In this document: positions 51,438 to 60,544 of the stretch, one piece after another
How the letters are laid out: each line of letters opens with the position of its first letter
How positions within the stretch are numbered: position 1 is the first letter of the stretch
From: Lachnospiraceae bacterium
GTDB taxonomy: Bacteria > Bacillota > Clostridia > Lachnospirales > Lachnospiraceae
Reading direction: 5' to 3'
DNA length: 64,000 bases
Assembly: GCA_910573755.1 (NCBI GenBank)
Contig: CAJTBO010000013.1
Location: forward strand, 1-64,000
Position numbers and translations under genes: made by a program
The notes under the pieces: generated by a model
Database searches by the model: none
The model's input: only the letters and a program-made list of their open reading frames with translations
What the model was told of the DNA's origin: nothing

Positions 51438-52637
51438 ATGGGTTGTTTGGAAAGAGCGCTCTGCTACATCCGGAGAAAAAAGATGAAGTCCGTATTATTG
51501 CTGTTTTTGTTTCTGGTAATCAACAGCATGGTTTTAGGCACGTTGGGAATACGGAAAGTATCTTTAGAGCTGGCAGAAGAACTTCGGAAAAATGCAGAGA
51601 GCAAAATAACATTGGAGTGCATGGAGGCGGATCACCCTTTTGAAGAAACAGATATGCAGGCAATTGAAGAGGAACCCAATGTAAACTGGCTCAACCGGAT
51701 ATCGGAGATGCAGGTTGGTTCTACAACCTGTATCCCGGTTGCAGGCAGTGAAGGTTCTGAAAATACATTTACCGTTCACGGGTACGATGAACTGGAGAAA
51801 GACAGCCCGTTTGCGGATAAAGTTTATCGGATTACAGAGGGGAATTATCCACAGGGAAGTGAAGATATTGTAGTGAATCAGTTTCTGGCAGAACATAATG
51901 GGATTCAGGCAGGCGATAAAATTGTGTTTGAAACGGTGGATGGAAGGGAGCAGGAAGCGGTCGTTACCGGATTGTTCCTGTCGGGGATGGAACGGAGCCA
52001 GACCGGAAATGTACAGGCAGTGAACCGCATTGAAAACCAGATTTATGGAACGGCAGATTTTGTGAACAGGCTGTCCGGCAGGACTTGCTTTTTAAATGTG
52101 ACAGTGTATGTAAATGATCCTGAGCAGCTCACGGATACAAAGGAAGTGCTGGAAAGAATGTATCAGGAGAGGGCTGCGATTGGGATAACAGATAATACAT
52201 TCCAAAAATTAAAAATGATGATCGGACAGACAGGCAGAATTACGTTTTTAATTTTCGCCCTGACGGTAACTTCCGGCAGTTTGATAACAGGTCTTTTGCT
52301 TGCCATGTGGATGCGCAGCCGGAAAACGGAGATTGCTGTTCTGATCAGTCTGGGCATATCAAAGGAAAATATATTATCTCAAATGATTTTGGAAGAGATG
52401 ATATTGTATTTTGTCGCATTCGCGGGAGCGGGAATTGCAACAAAGCTCTTATTACCACGGATTGGTAATAGTCTTGCTATCATGCAGGGGAACAGCATAG
52501 CATTGGAATTATCATTTAGCTGGCAGTCAGGAGTTTTATGTATCGGACTGACTGGTGTTGTAATATTGACTGGAATTGCCATTTTTCCGTATATGAAAAA
52601 GCCTGTGAAAGAAACTTTGTCGGAAATGGAGGGATAA
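51438..52637 (+). CDS. MacB/FtsX-type ABC permease A
   Basis: 399 residues: an N-terminal helix (SVLLLFLFLVINSMVLGTLG), an extracellular domain of about 220 residues, and three C-terminal helices (FLIFALTVTSGSLITGLLLA, ILEEMILYFVAFAGAGIATK, VLCIGLTGVVILTGIAIFPY). This is the four-helix FtsX layout. It pairs with permease B, which starts four bases later, and the ATPase at 54113. Such transporters export or transmit force to peptides or lipids. Confidence 0.88.
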   Translation: MGCLERALCYIRRKKMKSVLLLFLFLVINSMVLGTLGIRKVSLELAEELRKNAESKITLECMEADHPFEETDMQAIEEEPNVNWLNRISEMQVGSTTCIPVAGSEGSENTFTVHGYDELEKDSPFADKVYRITEGNYPQGSEDIVVNQFLAEHNGIQAGDKIVFETVDGREQEAVVTGLFLSGMERSQTGNVQAVNRIENQIYGTADFVNRLSGRTCFLNVTVYVNDPEQLTDTKEVLERMYQERAAIGITDNTFQKLKMMIGQTGRITFLIFALTVTSGSLITGLLLAMWMRSRKTEIAVLISLGISKENILSQMILEEMILYFVAFAGAGIATKLLLPRIGNSLAIMQGNSIALELSFSWQSGVLCIGLTGVVILTGIAIFPYMKKPVKETLSEMEG

Positions 52638-52640
52638 TAA

Positions 52641-54103
52641 TGAATGCAGAAGGACATACATTCATGAACATTTTAGAGTTAAGCATACGCTGTCTGGTGC
52701 GGAAACGGGCAAAGACAATTCTGCTTTTAAGCGTTGTTTTTGTAACAGCCTGCTTTATCTATGCCGGGTGGGCGTGCAAATCCGCAAACGTACAGACGCA
52801 GACGGAAGGGAAACAGGCGCTTGGGGCATCTTTCAGGATGGAAGAAAATGAAGCGGACAGGCATGACAGGACGGCAGAGGCAATAGAAAAATTAGGCGGG
52901 CAGAACGGGAGTGTGGATGGATCGCATATAGAGCAGCTTGAATCAGGGGATTGGATGATATGGCATGATAACTCTTTTGAAACCCTGCAGATGGAGGATA
53001 TTGAAACGCTTGCAGGGCAGGAAGGGATTGCGGAATATAATGTCACCACGGCGAACATAGTGGTCAATCCTGTAAATTTTGTACGGATTGAAGACCCGGA
53101 TGTAGACCAGCATTCAGACCTGCTGGGTGTGTCATTGCGGGGAAATATGGAAATGCGTCTGGATTTCGATGTGCAGAATGGGAATATAGAAGTAAATGAG
53201 GGACGTATGATTACAGCAGAGGATAGGGATGTATGCGTCATATCAAGGGAACTGGCAGAATTAAACGGATTAACGGTTGGGGATAAACTGGAATTTAATG
53301 ACCGGAAAGAGCGTGAAACATCTAAGGTTTACAGTGCGGAGATTGTCGGGATTTATGATACGATCCATAAAATCACGCCCATCATGTACGGGGACAGCTA
53401 CCGGAGTGAGAACATCATCATGACAGATCTGCGTTTCCCGGAAAAGCCGCAGGGATGCGAGGGGGATCCGCTGTATCAATATGCGACATTCTGGGTAGAG
53501 AATGTGGATGAGTATGAAACGGTAAAGGAGAGGATCAGGAAAGCTGACATTGATTGGAAACGCTATGATTTCCTTGACAATACCGGGATGAGCGATACGA
53601 TGGCAGCGAATTTCGGAGATCTGGATGAAATGAGTACCATAATACTGATCTTAGTTGCCGTTTCGGGCGCAGTCATTATTTTTCTTGTATTCCTGTTCTG
53701 GCTGAAAGGCAGGGTGCATGAAATAGGTATATTTTTGGCAATCGGGAAAGGCAAGGCTGCTATTATAGCACAGATGATACTGGAAGGAATCCTGATAGGA
53801 TGCGTTTCTTTTATGCTGGCAACTGTATGTGCACCTGCATTATCTAAAAGTGTTGCAGATTATCTGGTGGGTTATCAGGTTCAGCAACAGGAGGAACAGA
53901 GGGAAGCGGAAGAAGGCATGACAGGAGGCGCGGGAGTGGCAGAATATAAAACAAAGGTAATGGGTGTTAAAACTGAAGTGACAGGAAAAATAGTCCTGCT
54001 GTCTGCCTGTTCTATATTGGGTGTGATTTTGATTGCAGTTTCATCGTCCTGTATATTTGTAGTAGTACAGAAACCAAAAGAAATTTTAAGCAAGATGAGT
54101 TAA
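52641..54103 (+). CDS. MacB/FtsX-type ABC permease B
   Basis: 487 residues from the ATG at 52641, which has GGAGGG just before it; an internal ATG at 52665 is possible. The layout is one N-terminal helix, a large extracellular region and three C-terminal helices (LILVAVSGAVIIFLVFLFWL, and so on). An inserted charged segment (QQQEEQREAEEGMTGGAG) separates the last two helices. It forms a heterodimer with permease A by inference from operon structure. Confidence 0.87.
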
Positions 54104-54112
54104 GGAGGCTGT

Positions 54113-54760
54113 ATGTTAGAGTTAAAGGATGTTTCATATTATTATAAATCACAGAAAGATAAGACGATTCTGAATCATGTAACTTACCAATTTAAGAAGG
54201 GTGTTATGTATGCCATTTTAGGTTCCAGCGGTTCAGGAAAAACAACGCTTTTATCCTTGCTGGCGGGGCTGGATGTGCCGGTTGAGGGGACTGTCTGCGT
54301 TGCAGGAGAGGATATTCTGCAAAGGGGATTAAATGCACACCGAAGGGATCATGTTTCTCTGGTCTTTCAAAATTATAATCTGATCGACTATTTAACGCCG
54401 GTTGAAAATGTAAAGTTAGGTGGGAAAGCCGATGCGGAAGAATTGCTGGCACAGATGGGAATTGATGAAGCACAGCGGAAAAGAAATGTAATGCAGTTAT
54501 CCGGCGGCCAGCAGCAGAGGGTAGCCATTGCAAGGGCACTGGCGAGCAAGGCGCCCATCCTGTTAGCGGATGAACCGACAGGAAACCTGGACGAGGATAC
54601 CGCGAATGAGATCATATCCATTTTTCAGAAACTGGCCCATGAACAGGAAAAATGTGTGGTGGTAGTTACCCATAGCAGGGAACTGGCGGAGCAGGCGGAT
54701 GTTGTCCTGCGGTTAAAAAAAGGGAAAATCGTAGACAACACAGGTATCGGGGAAAATTAG
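54113..54760 (+). CDS. ABC transporter ATPase of the second module
   Basis: 215 residues. Walker A is LGSSGSGKTTLL, signature MQLSGGQQQRV, Walker B LLADEPTGNLDE and switch VVVTHS. It is the typical LolD/MacB size. It begins nine bases after permease B with AAGGAGGCTG as ribosome site. Confidence 0.93.
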   Translation: MLELKDVSYYYKSQKDKTILNHVTYQFKKGVMYAILGSSGSGKTTLLSLLAGLDVPVEGTVCVAGEDILQRGLNAHRRDHVSLVFQNYNLIDYLTPVENVKLGGKADAEELLAQMGIDEAQRKRNVMQLSGGQQQRVAIARALASKAPILLADEPTGNLDEDTANEIISIFQKLAHEQEKCVVVVTHSRELAEQADVVLRLKKGKIVDNTGIGEN

Positions 54761-54823
54761 ATGCGATTGTGAGGAACATGGATGGTAACAGGTGACAGGA
54801 ATGTCAGGATGAACAGGCAGTAG

Positions 54824-55114
54824 ATGGAGAGCAGAAGAAAAAAACAGAAGATAAAGTGGATATCATTATTAGTCAGAGTGTCAGTTTTGGTTGTAATTGT
54901 GTTCTGTATCAGAAATATCTATGTTTGTCTGGAAGAAATGCAGATGAAATTAGAGCGGCTGGAGATACAGCAATATGGGATGGTGCAAACCGGTGCAGAT
55001 GCGCAGTCGCCAGATAAATTGAATGATGTAGATTATGTTGGCAGCCTTGATACATGGGAAGTTGGCAAGCCTATAGAACGCACGGAAACGGAAGTCCTGC
55101 AACGGCTGGTTGAG
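54824..55114 (+). pseudogene. Membrane-anchored protein, 3' end lost
   Basis: The first ~97 codons are credible: a basic start (ESRRKKQKIKWISLLVRV), one helix (SVLVVIVFCIRNIYVCL), a coiled coil (EEMQMKLERLEIQQYG) and a conserved-looking end (YVGSLDTWEVGKPIERTETE). From about 55115 the frame runs antisense through the HxlR gene to a stop at 55222. The natural C-terminus was therefore replaced by inserted DNA. It may have belonged to the ABC module. Confidence 0.6.
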
Positions 55115-55117
55115 TTG

Positions 55118-55483
55118 TTATTTTTCATAGGGGTTCTGCCAGTCGGGGCAGAGGTATGTCTCGCTCCATGCCATCATGGTCTGCAGGACGGGGATAAAGC
55201 TCTCGCCGAATTCGGTAAGTGAGTATTCTACCTTCGGCGGGATTTCCCTGTAAATTTCCCGGTGGAGGAAACCGTCACTTTCCAGTTCCCGGAGCTGCTT
55301 TGTGAGCGTGGACTGCGTGATCCCGTCAAGGCGGCGCATCAGTTCGCCGAACCGCTGGACTTTGTAAAAAGACACATACCATAGAATCAGGATTTTCCAT
55401 TTGCCGCCGATCACGGACTGGAGCCTGCCCATAGGGACGCAGCGGGCGATGGTTTCCTCGTTGTTGAATTTGTTTTCAGCCAT
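55118..55483 (-). CDS. HxlR-family winged-helix regulator
   Basis: 121 residues with the family core: a Cys near the start (ARCVPMGRLQSVIGGKWKIL), RFGELMRRLDGITQSTLTKQ, LRELESDGFLHREIYREIPP and KVEYSLTEFGESFIPVL. HxlR proteins respond to electrophiles or redox change through such cysteines. It is divergent from the two radical SAM genes starting at 55659. The 175-bp intergenic region has a TTGACA (55549-55554) but no good -10. Confidence 0.92.
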   Translation of the reverse strand: MAENKFNNEETIARCVPMGRLQSVIGGKWKILILWYVSFYKVQRFGELMRRLDGITQSTLTKQLRELESDGFLHREIYREIPPKVEYSLTEFGESFIPVLQTMMAWSETYLCPDWQNPYEK

Positions 55484-55658
55484 TTCATTCCACCTCTTTC
55501 CCCATGAGTATATCCCGGCAGTGGGAAAAAATCAAGATACGGTCATTTTTGACAGATAGTACGAAAAAGTGAACTACCGACTAAAAAAGACAGTACTTGA
55601 TTTCATGGAATTTTAGAGGTAATTTAGTGCAAAAGAGGAAAGACACGAGGAGGAATGA

Positions 55659-56561
55659 ATGATGCACTATACAGGAACCATATGGAGGCCGCCCTATGAA
55701 GCATCTTCCCTGTTATTGGAAGTTACCGCGGGCTGTACGCACCACAGATGCAAATTCTGTACGCTTTACGCAGACCTGCCTTTCCGGTTCAGAATGTCGC
55801 CGGTGGAGGATATAGAAGCGGACTTGAAAGAGGCACAGAAGATGTACCGCCGATTTATGGGAAGGAAGGTAACCCGGACTTTTCTGACCGGGGGGAACCC
55901 TTTCGTGCTGAAATATGACAGGTTGATGGAGATTGCGGGGCTGATACACAGATATTTCCCGGAGATGGAGACCATTGGCAGTTTTGCCAGGGTGACGGAT
56001 GTTATGCTGAAAACGGACGAGGAACTGTCGGCTTTGCGCGGAGCCGGTTACGACGGGCTGACAATCGGCATTGAAACGGCGGATGACGAGGCGCTGCGGT
56101 TCATGGATAAAGGGTATCTTTCGGCTGACATTCTGGAGCAGTGCGGCAGGCTGGACAGGGCGGGCATCCGTTACAGCTTTTTCTATCTGACGGGCATATC
56201 CGGCGAAGGGCGCGGGGAGGACAGGGCAAGGGCCACCGCCGCTGTATGCAATCAGCTCCATCCTGCTCTGGTCGGCGCGAATATGCTGACCATCTACCCG
56301 GATTCAAGGCTGTACGGGGAAATCCGGCAGGGGAACTGGAAAGAGGAAACTGAGACAGAAAAGTACAGGGAAGTCCGGGCATTGGTGGAAGGGCTGGAAA
56401 TCCCCACGGAGTTTGCCGCGCTGGGCGCTTCCAATGCGTTCCAGATGCATGGCGTTTTGCCGGAAGATAAGGAGAAACTGCTGGATTTCCTTGATGACGT
56501 GATAAAGAATGTGGGCGAGGATGAATTGCGGCGTTACCGTAAGAGCGTCCGCCATCTGTAG
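55659..56561 (+). CDS. Radical SAM protein (paralogue 2)
   Basis: 300 residues, start ATGATG after GAGGAATG. CX3CX2C is CTHHRCKFC after YTGTIWRPPYEASS. Other shared blocks are FLTGGNPFVLKYDRL, LTIGIETADDEAL and FFYLTGISGEGRG. It ends RRYRKSVRHL like paralogue 1. It is first in a pair with paralogue 3 under the HxlR-linked region. The substrate is unknown. Confidence 0.87.
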   Translation: MMHYTGTIWRPPYEASSLLLEVTAGCTHHRCKFCTLYADLPFRFRMSPVEDIEADLKEAQKMYRRFMGRKVTRTFLTGGNPFVLKYDRLMEIAGLIHRYFPEMETIGSFARVTDVMLKTDEELSALRGAGYDGLTIGIETADDEALRFMDKGYLSADILEQCGRLDRAGIRYSFFYLTGISGEGRGEDRARATAAVCNQLHPALVGANMLTIYPDSRLYGEIRQGNWKEETETEKYREVRALVEGLEIPTEFAALGASNAFQMHGVLPEDKEKLLDFLDDVIKNVGEDELRRYRKSVRHL

Positions 56562-56574
56562 GAGGTGATCCGAT

Positions 56575-57456
56575 TTGCATTTTACGGGAAGGACGTGGAG
56601 GCCGCCCTATGAGGCGCATTCCGTCATTATACAGGCAACTTCCGGCTGCACCTATAAAAAATGCCGTTTCTGCAATCTTTACAAAGACGAGAGTTTCCGT
56701 ATGTCACCGATGGAAGAGTTCGAGGAAGATCTGGCGGAGATCAAAAGCTATCAGCCCTATGCGCGGCGCATTTTCTGGACGGGGGCAAACCCGTTCGCCA
56801 TGAGCTATGAGAACCTGAAACTTCGTGCGCTGACGGTGCGGGATTACCTCATCAAATGCCAGACGATGGCCATGTTTGCCAGCATCCGGGATATCAGGGA
56901 CAAGGAAGTATGGCAGCTTAAGAAGCTCCGGGCGATGGGGATAAACGGGCTGACCATCGGGACGGAGAGCGGTGACGATGGCACGCTCGCCCTGGCAGAC
57001 AAAGGGTACACGGCGGCTGACATACTGGAGCAGTGCCGGAAGCTGGACGAGGCAGGGATAGAATATTATTTCGTCTACATGACCGGGCTTGCGGGGAAAG
57101 GAAGGGGATACTGGAATGCGGTGAACAGTGCAAAGCTGTTCAGCCGGCTCAATCCATATTTTATTTCCGTGGATTCCTTCACGCTGTTCCCGGATACGGA
57201 GCTGTACCGCATGGAGCGGGAGGGCAGTTTTGCCCCTGACGGTGAGAAGGAGCGCCTGCGGGAACTGCAGGTGTTTATCCAGAACTTACAGATACGGACG
57301 CACCTTTTTGCCAACTCAAGTTCAAATTTTTACCCGGTCACTGCCTATCTGCCGAAGGAGCGGGATTCCGTGGTCAGTGAGCTGCAGCACATCATAGATA
57401 CAGTAAGCGAGGAGGAAATGGCGGAATACCGCAGAAGTTTGAAATCTTTAGGATGA
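56575..57456 (+). CDS. Radical SAM protein (paralogue 3)
   Basis: 293 residues. It starts with TTG at 56575, with TAGGAGGTGA overlapping the stop region of paralogue 2. CX3CX2C is CTYKKCRFC after FTGRTWRPPYEAH. WTGANPFAMSYENL and LTIGTESGDDGTL are conserved. It is clearly related to paralogues 1 and 2 but more diverged, suggesting a division of labour or a heteromeric pair. Confidence 0.87.
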   Translation: MHFTGRTWRPPYEAHSVIIQATSGCTYKKCRFCNLYKDESFRMSPMEEFEEDLAEIKSYQPYARRIFWTGANPFAMSYENLKLRALTVRDYLIKCQTMAMFASIRDIRDKEVWQLKKLRAMGINGLTIGTESGDDGTLALADKGYTAADILEQCRKLDEAGIEYYFVYMTGLAGKGRGYWNAVNSAKLFSRLNPYFISVDSFTLFPDTELYRMEREGSFAPDGEKERLRELQVFIQNLQIRTHLFANSSSNFYPVTAYLPKERDSVVSELQHIIDTVSEEEMAEYRRSLKSLG

Positions 57457-57479
57457 GGAATTATAATCCGATATAATTT

Positions 57480-57990
57480 ATAGTGGAAAAGAATAGCGGT
57501 TTGAGGGAAAGATAAAGGCGGAATGCTCGAAGGTACATATCGTGCTGGTCACTGCCTATGTGAACTATGCTCTGGATGGGTAGTAAAGGCGAGTCGTTTC
57601 CTCTTGAAAGACGATCTGGAGCAGACCCTGCAGGAGTGTGTGGATGATATATTACGGGAAATCCGACAGGAGGAGCAGGTTGTGGAGTTCGGATTTCCTG
57701 CAAAAGCTCATGGGGCAGTTTGCCATGCCGGAGGATGGGGAATTTTCAGAAGAGGAAATGGATAGATATGTGTCAGGGGTGAGGGGTTACGAAGACCGCT
57801 TTGAGTGGCTCTTAAACTTAAGCCCCGATGCGGGAGGGGGACTGGATGATGCCGGTTCCCCCGTTTATTTTAAGAAGATAACGGTCACGCCGGATGACGA
57901 GAGGGCATGGTTCAGGATGCACCCGCAGTGGTCGAAATCCAACAGGTATGCGGAGCTGGAGGTGTGGATATTCATTTAAAACGAAAGAGG
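57480..57990 (+). pseudogene. Unrecognised gene remnants
   Basis: Overlapping frames at 57523-57765 (FLLKDDLEQTLQECVDDILR) and 57638-57979 (EDGEFSEEEMDRYVSGVRGY, ITVTPDDERAWFRMHPQWSK) have protein-like composition but no common reading frame or ribosome site. They look like two frameshifted fragments of element genes. I could not assign either. Confidence 0.35.
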
Positions 57991-58046
57991 GACAGGGCGG
58001 AAGGGCTGTGGCGCAGCCTTTCCGTCCTGTCCGGCACTTTGCGGTT

Positions 58047-58320
58047 ACAATTCTGTATTCATTTCTTTTGCGTCTGTCGGCAGGCATTTCCCCAAGAACA
58101 TGGCCTTGCAGTCGGAAAATCCCAGCAGGTAGGCGAGCATCCCAAACCGGGATCAATAGCACAAGTGCTATGCGCGTTCTGCTCACTGACGTACCGGTCG
58201 ATCAGCAGCCGGATTTCTTTTGATAAATCCATCCATGAGCTGGTACAATGCAGAATCTTTTTCCAATCCAATCCCTCCTTCCGTGGTGTCGTAGCTTACC
58301 TCTGTTTTGGCGGGATAGCA
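58047..58320 (-). pseudogene. Decayed copy of the small protein at 22742
   Basis: Matches 22745-23100 but has an internal deletion (the MHSVMNGIVNSDGEY region is lost) and a 20-bp insertion-like change near 58155 that shifts the frame. The upstream TCCCTCCTTCC region is retained. Confidence 0.75.
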
Positions 58321-58351
58321 AGTGGAAAAAGAAAAAAGCCGGAAAACCATC

Positions 58352-58380
58352 TTGTAGCGTCCGACATTTTCTGATAAAAT
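58352..58380 (+). promoter_or_regulatory. Promoter of the type I toxin
   Basis: TTGTAG (58352-58357), 17-bp spacer, TAAAAT (58375-58380). The ~95-nt leader folds around AGTCC...GGACT and CAGAGGG...CCCTCTG, which may limit toxin translation. Confidence 0.6.
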
Positions 58381-58482
58381 ATCCATACGGGGTACTGCCA
58401 TAACGGGATAGGCGGTCAGTCCTTCTTCGCAGAGGGACTATCCCTCTGACAACGGGTAAAACCGGGAAAGGAGGGATTGCTT

Positions 58483-58575
58483 ATGAGTGACTATGAACTG
58501 CTGACGGTTGTTCTGATGATTCTTGGAATCATCGTTTCGATCTTGATAGCGTACATAAACCACACAAAAAAGTAA
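58483..58575 (+). CDS. Holin-like type I toxin peptide (TxpA/BsrG-like)
   Basis: 30 residues: MSDYELLTVVLMILGIIVSI followed by LIAYINHTKK. A short acidic start, one transmembrane helix and a lysine-ending tail match the holin-like toxins (TxpA/BsrG group, for example MSTYEALxxMISFGxxII). GGGAAAGGAGGG is a very strong ribosome site. The 3' end lies inside a bidirectional terminator shared with a convergent antisense RNA promoter, as in txpA/RatA. The toxin role is inferred from these similarities. Confidence 0.8.
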   Translation: MSDYELLTVVLMILGIIVSILIAYINHTKK

Positions 58576-58658
58576 CCGCCCTCGGCCAAAGGATGCGGTT
58601 ACTTTTTTAGAAACCAATTTCTAAGGGCTGACCGTCTATCGGCAGTATTCCCTTTTGT
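58560..58658 (-). ncRNA. Antisense RNA antitoxin (RatA-like)
   Basis: A minus-strand transcript is predicted from the promoter at 58665-58693, starting near 58658. It would end at the T-run after the shared hairpin near 58562, giving about 95-100 nt. It is complementary to the last ~25 nt of the toxin frame and its 3' UTR. No open frame is present. 3' overlap is the arrangement of the RatA antitoxin. Confidence 0.68.
58566..58609. terminator. Bidirectional terminator of toxin and antisense RNA
   Basis: AAAAAGTAACCGC and GCGGTTACTTTTTT enclose a 15-nt loop. A-run and T-run lie on opposite sides so that it works on both strands. Confidence 0.82.
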
Positions 58659-58664
58659 ATTTTC

Positions 58665-58693
58665 ATTGTAGCAGATTCCGCCGCATCTGTCAA
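58665..58693 (-). promoter_or_regulatory. Promoter of the antisense RNA
   Basis: On the minus strand a perfect TTGACA (58693-58688), a 17-bp spacer and TACAAT (58670-58665). It is much closer to consensus than the toxin promoter, as expected for an excess antitoxin. Confidence 0.75.
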
Positions 58694-58756
58694 ACGCTGC
58701 GGAGCGTTCCGCTGAAATCATTTTATGCCAGATTCCGCACAAAAGCAAAGGTTTTC

Positions 58757-58979
58757 TGTCGAATCCCGTTTGTCGAATGTCGAATTGGGTGGGGTAAATG
58801 GGGTAAAGAGGGGTAAAAGTCATCAAAATCTAACAGCGGCACAGGCGGCAATTCAGAAATAATGCCATAGGATTTTGGGTACTCGCAGGCAAAAGTATTG
58901 AAGAATGGCTTAAAATAAGCTGAAAGCAAGGCTTTCAGCTAGGTTTTTTAGGCTTGGTGGGGTTCATCACGGTGGGTGG
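58757..58979 (+). repeat. 223-bp duplicated segment with terminator (copy 2)
   Basis: Counterpart of 24074-24296. It includes the same AGCTGAAAG/CTTTCAGCT terminator (58918-58949). Downstream it continues GTGTTTTTGGATGCC with no intron, so it shows what the intron-containing locus may have looked like before insertion. Confidence 0.8.
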
Positions 58980-59039
58980 TGGGCCCCTATTTTTGTGTTT
59001 TTGGATGCCGCTGATAGAATGGCGATAGGGGAAAAAATC

Positions 59040-59271
59040 GTACTATCAGGCAAAAGTATACTTTCACGCAAAAGTCCGGGGTTTCCGTGATAGTATAAAA
59101 CGGAAAGGTAAAAGGGTGTAGGATATTGTTGGTTTTTGCGGAAAAGGGTATTAGGTTGGCGGAAAATGCTGTTGAAAGACGGGGGATATGATACAAACAC
59201 GGAAACTGCTCGGAGTTTTCGTGTTTGTATTGGTGTTTCCGTGATAGTTTGGAGTTTTGCGTGATAGTATA
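59040..59271. repeat. Iteron-like repeat field with a 40-bp palindrome
   Basis: It contains GTACTATCAGGCAAAAG and TATACTTTCACGCAAAAG (59040-59074), GTTTCCGTGATAGTATA (59081-59097), a near-perfect 40-bp palindrome at 59191-59230 built on CACGGAAAC/GTTTTCGTG, GTTTCCGTGATAGTTT (59235-59250) and GTTTTGCGTGATAGTATA (59254-59271). The repeats occur in both orientations, like initiator-protein binding sites of a plasmid or integrative-element origin. No replication gene is next to it. No gene was found in 58694-59472. Confidence 0.6.
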
Positions 59272-59316
59272 CAGTAAAATTGAAAAATATTAGCGGGAGG
59301 ACAAGGGCTGGTTGAT

Positions 59317-59449
59317 GGCTCTTTTTTGCTTTCCACTCCCGAAAAATAGTCGTTTCGTGCCATCGGGTGAAAAACAGAAAATTTTTATGGTATAATTCAG
59401 AGGATGCTTTTACTTTAGCGGGAACGGCTTTCTGCCGAAGTAATAGAAA
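59317..59449 (+). repeat. Left direct repeat with promoter
   Basis: About 132 bp matching 63848-63979 with roughly ten differences. It contains an extended -10 (TGGTATAAT, TATAAT at 59391-59396) that should drive the oxidoreductase gene. A third, degenerate partial copy lies at 60672-60755. Confidence 0.8.
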
Positions 59450-59472
59450 ACAGCAGAGAGGATGATATACGG

Positions 59473-60498
59473 ATGTATGATGTGATAGTGGTCGGAGCGG
59501 GGCCTGCGGGATGCACGGCTGCCAAGACTTTAGCGGAAAAAGGCTATAAGGTTCTCTTGGTGGAGAAGTTCAAAATGCCAAGGTATAAGTCCTGTTCGGG
59601 TGTTTTGATAAAGAAATCAATGGAACTTGTGAAAAGTTATTTCGGGGAGGATGTGCCGGAATCTGCCATGTGTACCCCGACAGAGAACAAGGGAATGATC
59701 TTCACAAATGATGCAGGGAAAGAATACCGCTTCGAGCAGGAGGGGCTGAATGTATGGCGCAGCCATTTTGACGGGTGGCTTACCAAGAAAGCAAAGGAGA
59801 GCGGCGCAGAGGTCAGGGATGGTGTGGCGGCACTTTCCTGCACGGAAAAGGACGGATTTGTGGAAATCAGTCTGCATGGGGAAAGTGATTATACGGAAAG
59901 CGCAAGGTATGTGATTGACGGCGAGGGTGTTGTCGGAACATTGAAACGGAAGATTACTGGGGAGGTTCCCGGATACATAACCACGTTCCAGACATTCAAC
60001 GAGGGCAGCATTGATTTAGACCCACATTACTTTTATGCGTACCTACAGCCGGAATTGTCGGAGTATGATGCGTGGTTCAACGTGAAGGATGACCTGCTGG
60101 TGCTTGGCGTGTCTGTGAAGGATATGGATAAAATCGGGCATTATTACGGGCGATTCATTGCATATATGGAAGAAAATCACCACCTGCGTATCAGCAGGCA
60201 GACGAAAGAGGAAAAGTGGCTGATGCCGCATATCCGTCCGGGATGCCGTGTAGACTACGGTGTGGGGCGCGTCCTTTTTGCGGGGGAAGTCGCCGGGTTC
60301 TTAAACCCGATGGGCGAGGGCATATCTGCCGGGATGGAGAGCGGCTACTGTGCCGCCTGCGCAATCATGGAGCATTTTGATAATCCGTCAATAGCTCGTG
60401 AGGTTTATCGGCAAAGCACGGAAAACCTCAAATCCTATATGCAACGCCAGTGGAGCCTTGTGGGAGGAATGGCTGGCACGTTTAGGGAGATGGAATGA
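59473..60498 (+). CDS. FAD-dependent oxidoreductase, geranylgeranyl-reductase-like
   Basis: 341 residues. The FAD Rossmann motif is VIVVGAGPAGCTAAKTL with its acidic partner in LLVEKFKMPRYKSCSG. A second flavin-contact GD-like motif is LFAGEVAGFLNPMGEGISAG. The family includes archaeal and chlorophyll-pathway reductases and many uncharacterised bacterial NAD(P)/FAD oxidoreductases. Its fragments recur at 40308-40560 and 48546, so the locus has been duplicated and partly erased elsewhere. Confidence 0.88.
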   Translation: MYDVIVVGAGPAGCTAAKTLAEKGYKVLLVEKFKMPRYKSCSGVLIKKSMELVKSYFGEDVPESAMCTPTENKGMIFTNDAGKEYRFEQEGLNVWRSHFDGWLTKKAKESGAEVRDGVAALSCTEKDGFVEISLHGESDYTESARYVIDGEGVVGTLKRKITGEVPGYITTFQTFNEGSIDLDPHYFYAYLQPELSEYDAWFNVKDDLLVLGVSVKDMDKIGHYYGRFIAYMEENHHLRISRQTKEEKWLMPHIRPGCRVDYGVGRVLFAGEVAGFLNPMGEGISAGMESGYCAACAIMEHFDNPSIAREVYRQSTENLKSYMQRQWSLVGGMAGTFREME

Positions 60499-60544
60499 TG
60501 TGAGGGAAAAGGGCTGCTCGATATCTGCAGGCAAAACCCTTATA

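Noticed and set aside
55549-55575. TTGACA at 55549 as promoter of the radical SAM pair
   Set aside because: At 17 bp the -10 would be AACTAC, a poor match; left unassigned.
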